Assembly: GCA_023457715.1 (NCBI GenBank)
Contig: JAEWKR010000151.1
Span: 1 to 5,610 of the forward strand
Source: Verrucomicrobiota bacterium
GTDB lineage: Bacteria > Verrucomicrobiota > Verrucomicrobiia > Opitutales > Opitutaceae
Reading direction: 5' to 3'
DNA length: 5,610 nt
The notes beneath the pieces are model-generated. The model ran no database searches. It was given only the letters and a program-made list of their open reading frames with translations, and was not told where the DNA came from. Shown here in pieces: positions 1 to 4,595 of this stretch. The stretch's first letter is position 1, and the number at the start of each line of letters is the position of its first letter. The position numbers and the translations under genes were made by a program.

Positions 1-199
1 CAACGGCGCCGGCCAGGTCGTCCGCCGCGAGCAGCCGGCTCGCGCGTGCAAACACCGCGGCCGGATCCAGCGGCGCCGCGGCGGGAGGCGGCACGACCGA
101 GGGCATGACCGGCGGGCGAGTCGCGTCCGGCGCGACGGTGCAGCCGGCGAATGCCAAGCAGAGGGCGGATGACAGAAGACAGCGGACGGAACGTGGCAC
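1..199 (-). CDS. Putative lipoprotein, N-terminal part (runs off left edge)
   Basis: This is the 5' end of a minus-strand gene, read from a GTG at 199 down to the window edge; 66 codons are visible with no stop. The product begins with a lipoprotein signal peptide: arginines at residues 3 and 6, a hydrophobic core at about 8-18, then a lipobox-like FAGC with the lipidated cysteine at residue 20. A Pro/Ala-rich stretch (about 25-43) follows, typical of a flexible linker after the lipid anchor. Residues 47-66 look like the start of an alanine-rich amphipathic helix that resembles a TPR-type repeat, but too little is visible to name a domain. GTG was chosen because no ATG or TTG lies in frame nearby and it gives a complete signal peptide; no clear Shine-Dalgarno precedes it. 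The gene is divergent from the beta-propeller gene at 482. Function is unknown; anchoring to a membrane facing the periplasm is inferred from the signal. Confidence 0.65.
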   Translation of the reverse strand, partial: MPRSVRCLLSSALCLAFAGCTVAPDATRPPVMPSVVPPPAAAPLDPAAVFARASRLLAADDLAGAV

Positions 200-270
200 G
201 GGGAAAGGTACGGGAATGCCGTCGAGGGCAAGGAGGCATCGCGATGATCGGTGGCGGTCGTTCGCCCAGC

Positions 271-343
271 CTTCCGCCTGAAGGCGGGACAACGTACTCA
301 GACTCCGGCGGCTTTGGTAAGTTGTCCCGCCTTCAGGCGGAAG
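271..343. repeat. REP-like perfect inverted repeat, 23-bp arms
   Basis: The arms at 271-293 and 321-343 are perfect reverse complements of 23 bases, separated by a 27-base loop. Each arm is itself nearly palindromic: CCGCCT-GA-AGGCGG at 274-287 and CCGCCT-TC-AGGCGG at 327-340. The element can therefore form one long hairpin or two small ones. This nested design resembles paired REP sequences (BIME-like). No T-tract follows either side, so it does not look like a standard terminator. It lies between two divergent genes. Confidence 0.8.
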
Positions 344-350
344 CTATGGG

Positions 351-412
351 TTGCGCGCAAGCCCCGGATCGTCTCGCTGGCGCTCCCCGCTACGTCCAAT
401 CCGGGCGCGCAA
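351..412. repeat. Bulged inverted repeat in leader region of propeller gene
   Basis: Bases 351-357 plus 363-369 pair with 399-412 (14 base pairs) if bases 358-362 are bulged out, leaving a 29-base loop. The arm at 351-360 includes the 10-bp palindrome TTGCGCGCAA. A competing small hairpin exists at 407-421 (GCGCAA-TCT-TTGCGC). It starts 8 bases after the perfect inverted repeat at 271-343, so the two may be parts of one composite element. A role in controlling the gene at 482 is possible but not shown. Confidence 0.5.
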
Positions 413-481
413 TCTTTGCGCCGGCCCTGTTGAAGGGTCGCACGTCGGTATGGGGTTATCCCACTCACGTCATCCCTGCAC

Positions 482-1684
482 ATGCGCTCACTGACTTTTC
501 GCCTGGCGTGCCTGCTCACGCCCACGCTGCTCACGACTGCGCTGCTCGCGCAGTCGCCCATGTTCCGCGGCAACGCGGCCCACACCGGGGTCTACGCGGC
601 GCCGCAGAAAACGCCCGAGGGCAAGATCGCCTGGGAGTTCGAGGCCCTGAACTGGGAATCGTACCGGGTGCTCGAGGATATGGACGGTGGCTCGGTGCAG
701 CCCACGACGCCCGCCGTCGTCGGCGACCGTTTGTATTTCAGCGCCGGACCGTTCTTCTTCGCGGTCGGCAGCGACGGGAAGCAGGTGTATCGCAAGCGGC
801 TGCCCGGGCGCAGCCTCGCGAGCCCCGCGGTGTCCGGTGATCTGGCCTATGTGCCAACGGATACCGGCACGCTGCTCGCGCTTGAACTCGCGGATGGCTC
901 CGTGCGCTGGGGCTCGCCGATCGGCGCCCCGACTTTCACGCGGCAGGTCGATCCCTGGGACGCCTACCAATCGTCACCGGTCGTTGCCGAGGGCTTCGTG
1001 TATGTGGGCAGCCATGACGGCCGGATCTACGCGTTCGATGCGGGCAGCGGGAAGCAACGCTGGCACTTCCAGACCAAGCACGTGGTGCGCGCCACCCCGG
1101 CGGTCGCGCAAAACCGGGTCTTCTGCGGCAGCTTCGACGGTCATGTGTACGCGCTCGATGCCACCACGGGAAAGCTGCTGTGGGACGTGAGCACCAAGAC
1201 TCCGGATGTGCCGTGGAACGCGGTGCAGGGATCCTGCGCGGTGGAGGGCGACATCGTGTACGTCGGCAGCCGCAGCACCTATCTCTACGCGCTCGATGCG
1301 GCCACCGGAAAGGTGCTCTGGCGCCACAGCCACGACGGCAGCTGGGTGCCGAGTTCACCGGCCGTGCGCGACGGGATCACGTTCGTGGGCCAGTCGGACG
1401 GCAACAAGGTCGTCGCCGCGGACCGCGCCGGCAAGACTCTCTGGACCCTCGCCACCCCCACCGAGACCTTCTCCTCCCCCGCGCTCGCCGGCGACGTGCT
1501 CTACGTGGGCGGCAACGACAATTACAACATGAAGGGGAAGGGCTGCCTGCTGGCGGTCGACGCCAAGACCGGCAAACAGCTGTGGAACCTCGAGCTGCCT
1601 GCCAGCGTCTGGGCCTCACCCGTCGTCGCGCACAACACGGTCTACGTCAGCTGCGCCAACGGCAAGGTGTACGCGGTGCGTTGA
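482..1684 (+). CDS. Exported PQQ-repeat (BamB-like) beta-propeller protein
   Basis: A complete 400-residue protein. Residues 1-23 form a Sec signal peptide (MRSLTF, then a leucine-rich core ending ALLA, likely cleaved before Gln24), placing it in the periplasm or outside the cell. No cysteine sits at a lipobox after the hydrophobic core, so unlike BamB it is probably not lipidated. The mature part opens with MFRGNAAHTG and is built from PQQ-type beta-propeller repeats with the signature A-x-D-x-x-x-G-K-x-x-W, clearest at about 183-194, 223-234, 269-280, 312-321 and 359-368. Counting these units, and pairing the last W-less unit (379-400) with the N-terminal GKIAWEF (47-53), gives an eight-bladed ring. 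No cytochrome c CxxCH motif or dehydrogenase extension is visible, so quinoprotein dehydrogenase activity is unlikely; a scaffold or binding role is more plausible. The ATG at 482 directly precedes the signal peptide; no clear Shine-Dalgarno is present. It is divergent from the lipoprotein gene and convergent with the next gene. The specific function is unknown. Confidence 0.9.
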   Translation: MRSLTFRLACLLTPTLLTTALLAQSPMFRGNAAHTGVYAAPQKTPEGKIAWEFEALNWESYRVLEDMDGGSVQPTTPAVVGDRLYFSAGPFFFAVGSDGKQVYRKRLPGRSLASPAVSGDLAYVPTDTGTLLALELADGSVRWGSPIGAPTFTRQVDPWDAYQSSPVVAEGFVYVGSHDGRIYAFDAGSGKQRWHFQTKHVVRATPAVAQNRVFCGSFDGHVYALDATTGKLLWDVSTKTPDVPWNAVQGSCAVEGDIVYVGSRSTYLYALDAATGKVLWRHSHDGSWVPSSPAVRDGITFVGQSDGNKVVAADRAGKTLWTLATPTETFSSPALAGDVLYVGGNDNYNMKGKGCLLAVDAKTGKQLWNLELPASVWASPVVAHNTVYVSCANGKVYAVR

Positions 1685-1694
1685 GAAGGAGCGG

Positions 1695-1750
1695 TAGGCG
1701 ATAGGCGGTAGGCGGCAGGCGATAGGCGATAGGCGGTAGGCTGTAGGCTC
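1695..1750 (+). repeat. Heptamer tandem array, 8 units of TAGGCGN
   Basis: Eight consecutive 7-base units: taggcga, taggcgg, taggcgg, caggcga, taggcga, taggcgg, taggctg, taggctc. A partial unit (gcgg, 1691-1694) precedes them. The array starts about 10 bases after the stop codon of the propeller gene and reads in the same orientation as that gene. Variation falls mainly at positions 6 and 7 of the unit. The period of seven was counted directly. Confidence 0.93.
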
Positions 1751-1803
1751 CAGAGCTTAGGGTGTCTTCGCCTACCGCCTACAGCCTATCGCCTAAAGCT
1801 TTT
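1730..1803 (+). terminator. Possible transcription-ending hairpin built from heptamer arrays
   Basis: Bases 1730-1748 (taggcggtaggctgtaggc) pair with 1777-1795 with one mismatch in 19, across a 28-base loop. In the register 1723-1748 / 1770-1795 the match is 24 of 26. The hairpin is followed on the plus strand by aagctttt (1796-1803), a short T-run. It lies 45 bases after the stop of the propeller gene in a convergent spacer, where a terminator is expected. The T-run is short and interrupted and the loop long, so this could simply be a by-product of inverted repeat arrays. Confidence 0.35.
1768..1795 (-). repeat. Heptamer array, 4 units, inverted copy A
   Basis: Four units read on the minus strand as TAGGCGN-type heptamers (plus-strand tcgccta, ccgccta, cagccta, tcgccta). 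The block, extended through the adjoining aagcttt, is repeated almost exactly at 1865-1897, 95 bases away. It is the right arm of the hairpin formed with the array at 1695-1750. Confidence 0.9.
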
Positions 1804-1862
1804 CCTGCCATTCTTCCGCCTTCTGCGCCTTTTTGCGGCTATCCGGTTTGGTGCCTTGGCTA

Positions 1863-1897
1863 GAGCCTACCGCCTACAGCCTACCGCCTAAAGCTTT
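1863..1897 (-). repeat. Heptamer array, 4 units, inverted copy B
   Basis: Four minus-strand heptamers (plus-strand gagccta, ccgccta, cagccta, ccgccta) followed by aagcttt. Bases 1865-1897 match 1770-1802 with one difference (C1884 against T1789). Bases 1872-1890 are an exact 19-base reverse complement of 1730-1748. The block begins 12 bases downstream of the stop of the minus-strand gene ending at 1910 and reads in that gene's direction, mirroring the array beside the propeller gene. Confidence 0.9.
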
Positions 1898-1909
1898 CTG
1901 CTCCCAGCC

Positions 1910-4456
1910 TCACCCCGAGCGGAACACCACGGCGGACTGCGCAGTAGCGTCGGCGCGGAGCCAGAGCCGGTCGGGACCCATGCCGCAATCGATCACCCGC
2001 ACGACGTCCGCGAGGGCGCGGGCTTCCGGCTCGAGTTCGAGCAGGCGGCTGGGGGCGGACTTGAACCAGTCGACCGCGAGCGCGTTGCCCGAGCGCTTGG
2101 GGAAGTACGCGAGGTAGAGCATGTCGTGCTCGACGAGATCGTTGAAGAAATGCGTGCCGAGCGACACGTCGGGGATCAACCGTTCGTGCATTGCCACGAC
2201 TTCGCAGATGACCGAGGCGCGGCTGATCTCGAAGAAGGTGACCGGAATCCCGAGGGATGGACTGTGCGTGCCCCAGCGGCCGGGGCCGATGAGCATGAGT
2301 CCACGATCGTCGGGAGAGGTGTGCAGGTTCAGGCGTCCGATCAGCCGCGCGACGGCGTAGCGATCCTGCTCACCGAGTTGGGCGTAGGTGTCCTGGACGA
2401 TGTAGATGATCCGCGTCAGCGGTTGTTCGCGGCTCACGCCGATGACGGCGCCGTGGGCGGCGAGCAGGGATTGCTGCGTCGTGTGTGCGCTGCCCGGCAT
2501 CGCGGCATTCTCGCGGCGCACCTGAAACGTCCGGCACTGGAGGAGGTGGATGCGGTAGGTGCCGTCGGCGAGAAAGTTCAGGGCAAACTCAATGTCGACC
2601 GGATGCTCGTACGCCTCCTCGAGGGTGGCGAGCATGCCGCTCAGGTCCGCGGCGACTCCCGTCTCCTTGAGCAGGCGGTCGAACGTGGCGCACGGGAACT
2701 CCTCCGCTTCCGTGGGCGTGAGATAGTAATCGACGGGAAAGTCGGGACGTTCCGCGAGCGCCTGGTTCAACGGCACCGAAACGAAGCCGCCGGCGCTGAG
2801 GTCAAGGCAGTCCATCCGGCGCTGCGAGTGCTCGCGCACCTCCTCGAAGCTCATCTCGGGCCGGCGCGCGGGCGCGTTGAGCGCCACGAGCCGGGTGTAG
2901 TCGTCGTCGCACCGATCGACCGCGCGCGTACCGAGGCCGAACACCAGGCGAACAACCCCGGCGTGAGGGTCGATGTCCGGGTGCCAGACGAAGGGATTGT
3001 AGGAAAGGCCCACGCCGGCGGCCTGCGGGTAATAATAGCGGCCGTGCGGTGCGCCGGAAACCCGCATGATCAGCAGCGCCATGCGTTCCTCGCTGTCGAG
3101 CAGCCCGCGGCGGCGGCGGTAGCGGAGCGCATCCTCGTCGAGCACGCTGGCGTAGACGCGCCGGACGGCGTCCAGCAGCAGTTCCATCCGTTCCTCGCGC
3201 GAACCGTGGTTCACCACGAACACGCTCTCGTACTTGCCGGAAAAGGCGTTGCCGCGCGCATCCTCCAGGATCGAGCTCGACCGCACGATGTAGGGCGACT
3301 CGCCGAAGTAATCGAGCAGCCCTTGAAACTGCTCCAGGATGTGGGACGGGAAACGGCCGGCGAGGATCAGGCGCTTGCCTTCCGCGAGCTCTTCGTAGGC
3401 GGACTGGGGATGTTTCTGCCGCTCCCGAATCCACCAGACACCGTTCTGCACCAGGAAGGTGATGAAAACCTCGGCGCCGACGAAGAAGGAGTCGTGGGTT
3501 TCCAACCGGCTGGCAAGATCCGGGGCGCGCTCGCGCAGGATCGCGCGGGCCACGAGCATGCCGAGGGTTTTGCCGCCGACCGAGCCGACGCCGATCATGC
3601 GGTCGCGGATCGCGAGAAAATCGTCGAGGGTCAGGAACCGTTCCACGAGCGGCGCAATGCCCGAACGGTGCACGCGCAACGCCCAGCGGACGCGGGCCAG
3701 CGCCTCGGTGTGATCCGCGTCGGTCGCGGTGCCGTCGCGCCGCGCCTGCGCCACGCGATGCGCCTCCTGGAACAGCCGGCGCCAGTGCCCCACCCTGCGA
3801 TCGCTCTGCAACCGCGGCCATTGCGTGCGCGAGAGAATCTGCGCGAGCACGGCGCTGTCCTTGACCGGCACGAACATGTCGCCCTGCCAGACGTGGATGG
3901 TGTTGATCGCGTGACGGGAGCGTTGCTGCACTTTCACCGGCCGGACGTACAGCCGCTCGTCCAGCCGGAACACGTCGAGCATGAACTGGGTGGTCGAGCG
4001 GATCGACTCGATCGCGTAGTTGGAGTGGCTGTCCTGGATCAGGCCGAAGTAAGCCACGGTGCGCAGGTCGCGGAGCCGCGGGCAGGTGAGCGCGAAGAAA
4101 TTGCCGAGACTTTGGTCCGACCCCCAGGTTTCGGCCAGGTGCGTGAGCGAGTCGAAAACGTAGAGCGCGCCGGGACCGGCTTCCTCGATGACGGCATGCA
4201 CCCGACGGACGAATGGCTCGAAGCCGGGGCTGCAATCCAGCACGTGCGTCTCGTGCGCGCCCTGTTCCGGCAGCAAGGGCGGGTGCTTGGCGTAGCGAAA
4301 ATAAACGAGCCGGTGACCCGCGGCGGCGGCGGCGAACGGAGTGATCAGCGCCTGGTAGGTCTCGATGGCCGCGACCTCCCAGACGATGTTGTCACCCCGC
4401 TCGACGCCATGCAGCACGCGATCCAGTCCAGGGAGTCCAGTGGTGACGTGCGGCAT
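1910..4456 (-). CDS. Three-part protein: RecA/KaiC-like domain, PEP/pyruvate-binding ATP-grasp domain, GPGRWGT domain
   Basis: A complete 848-residue, probably cytoplasmic protein with no signal peptide. Residues 1-210 resemble a KaiC/RecA-type fold: TGLPGLDRVLHG at 6-17 matches the usual opening and ALYVFDSLTHL (97-107) looks like a Walker B strand. The expected GxxGxGKT loop is absent; the sequence there is GDNIVWEVAAIE. Residues 285-645 form a PEP synthase/PPDK N-terminal (ATP-grasp) domain: GSVGGKTLGM (291-300), VRSSSILEDARGNAFSGKYE (391-410), GVGLSYNP (481-488), FGLGTRAVD (506-514), DIEFAL (621-626) and LQCRTF (639-644). The nucleotide-binding residues (Lys296, Arg392, Glu623, Gln640 by family analogy) appear kept. 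The phosphohistidine swivel domain and the PEP-binding TIM barrel of true PEP synthase are missing. Instead residues 665-800 hold LIGPGRWGT (722-730), LGIPV (735-739) and SLGTHFFNDLVEH (765-777), a conserved C-terminal region I recall from uncharacterised PEP/pyruvate-binding proteins. The ATG at 4456 fits because TGLPGLD starts at residue 6; no Shine-Dalgarno precedes it. It lies 139 bp downstream of gdhA on the same strand. ATP-dependent phosphoryl transfer is plausible; the substrate is unknown and PEP synthesis is unlikely. Confidence 0.9.
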   Translation of the reverse strand: MPHVTTGLPGLDRVLHGVERGDNIVWEVAAIETYQALITPFAAAAAGHRLVYFRYAKHPPLLPEQGAHETHVLDCSPGFEPFVRRVHAVIEEAGPGALYVFDSLTHLAETWGSDQSLGNFFALTCPRLRDLRTVAYFGLIQDSHSNYAIESIRSTTQFMLDVFRLDERLYVRPVKVQQRSRHAINTIHVWQGDMFVPVKDSAVLAQILSRTQWPRLQSDRRVGHWRRLFQEAHRVAQARRDGTATDADHTEALARVRWALRVHRSGIAPLVERFLTLDDFLAIRDRMIGVGSVGGKTLGMLVARAILRERAPDLASRLETHDSFFVGAEVFITFLVQNGVWWIRERQKHPQSAYEELAEGKRLILAGRFPSHILEQFQGLLDYFGESPYIVRSSSILEDARGNAFSGKYESVFVVNHGSREERMELLLDAVRRVYASVLDEDALRYRRRRGLLDSEERMALLIMRVSGAPHGRYYYPQAAGVGLSYNPFVWHPDIDPHAGVVRLVFGLGTRAVDRCDDDYTRLVALNAPARRPEMSFEEVREHSQRRMDCLDLSAGGFVSVPLNQALAERPDFPVDYYLTPTEAEEFPCATFDRLLKETGVAADLSGMLATLEEAYEHPVDIEFALNFLADGTYRIHLLQCRTFQVRRENAAMPGSAHTTQQSLLAAHGAVIGVSREQPLTRIIYIVQDTYAQLGEQDRYAVARLIGRLNLHTSPDDRGLMLIGPGRWGTHSPSLGIPVTFFEISRASVICEVVAMHERLIPDVSLGTHFFNDLVEHDMLYLAYFPKRSGNALAVDWFKSAPSRLLELEPEARALADVVRVIDCGMGPDRLWLRADATAQSAVVFRSG

Positions 4457-4470
4457 GGCGGGGTTTGGGG

Positions 4471-4505
4471 ATTTGGGTTTTGAGTTTTGGGTTTTGGGTT
4501 TTGGG
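4471..4505 (-). repeat. Heptamer tandem array, 5 units of CCCAAAA (minus) / TTTTGGG (plus)
   Basis: On the plus strand the units are atttggg, ttttgag, ttttggg, ttttggg and ttttggg; a slightly longer imperfect unit (gtttgggg, 4463-4470) lies next to the gene. The array ends 14 bases upstream of the ATG at 4456, so it occupies the leader or promoter of the 848-residue gene, where a ribosome binding site would be expected. A change in unit number would shift upstream signals relative to the start by 7 bases per unit. Confidence 0.9.
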
Positions 4506-4507
4506 TT

Positions 4508-4531
4508 CGGCGTAGCGCCGGCTTTAGCCGG
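4508..4531. repeat. Pair of overlapping small hairpins, REP-like
   Basis: Two hairpins share bases 4518-4520: CGGCG-TAG-CGCCG (4508-4520) and CCGGC-TTTA-GCCGG (4518-4531). They cannot form at the same time, so the element has two alternative folds. It lies in the spacer between gdhA and the 848-residue gene. Neither fold is followed by a T-tract in the direction of transcription (minus strand), so a gdhA terminator is not supported. The layout resembles short repetitive extragenic palindromes. Confidence 0.6.
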
Positions 4532-4595
4532 TTTCAGTTTCTCAGCATTTCAGTTTTTCCCTTCAGCCTCCGTCCCCAGACCCCAGATCCCCCGG

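Noticed and set aside
430..459. Possible promoter TTGAAG - 18 bp - GGTTAT before the propeller gene
   Set aside because: The -10 box matches only three of six consensus positions; in GC-rich DNA this is not enough to call.
151..840. A 229-codon plus-strand open frame overlapping the spacer and the start of the propeller gene
   Set aside because: It crosses the inverted repeat and the lipoprotein signal region, is rich in Arg/Gly/Ala with no motifs, and conflicts with the well-supported frame at 482.
936..1358. Minus-strand open frames opposite the propeller gene
   Set aside because: Arg/Pro-rich translations typical of GC-rich antisense frames; the plus-strand propeller repeats explain the region.
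1691..1897. CRISPR array
   Set aside because: The repeats are contiguous 7-base units without unique spacers, and no cas gene is present.
1910..4456. Naming the gene ppsA (PEP synthase)
   Set aside because: Only the ATP-grasp domain is shared; the phosphohistidine and PEP-binding domains are absent.
2126..4483. A 785-codon open frame on the plus strand opposite the 848-residue gene
   Set aside because: It is in exact codon register with the minus-strand gene, so it stays open simply because that gene avoids TTA, CTA and TCA codons, as expected at high GC. Its translation shows no recognisable domain, while the minus strand has clear family motifs.
4508..4531. Rho-independent terminator of gdhA
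   Set aside because: Reading the minus strand, the hairpin is followed by an A/C-rich heptamer array, not a T-run.
4457..4549. N-terminal extension of the 848-residue protein through the CCCAAAA array
   Set aside because: The frame is open back to a stop at 4550-4552 but contains no ATG, GTG or TTG, and the family motif TGLPGLD already starts at residue 6.
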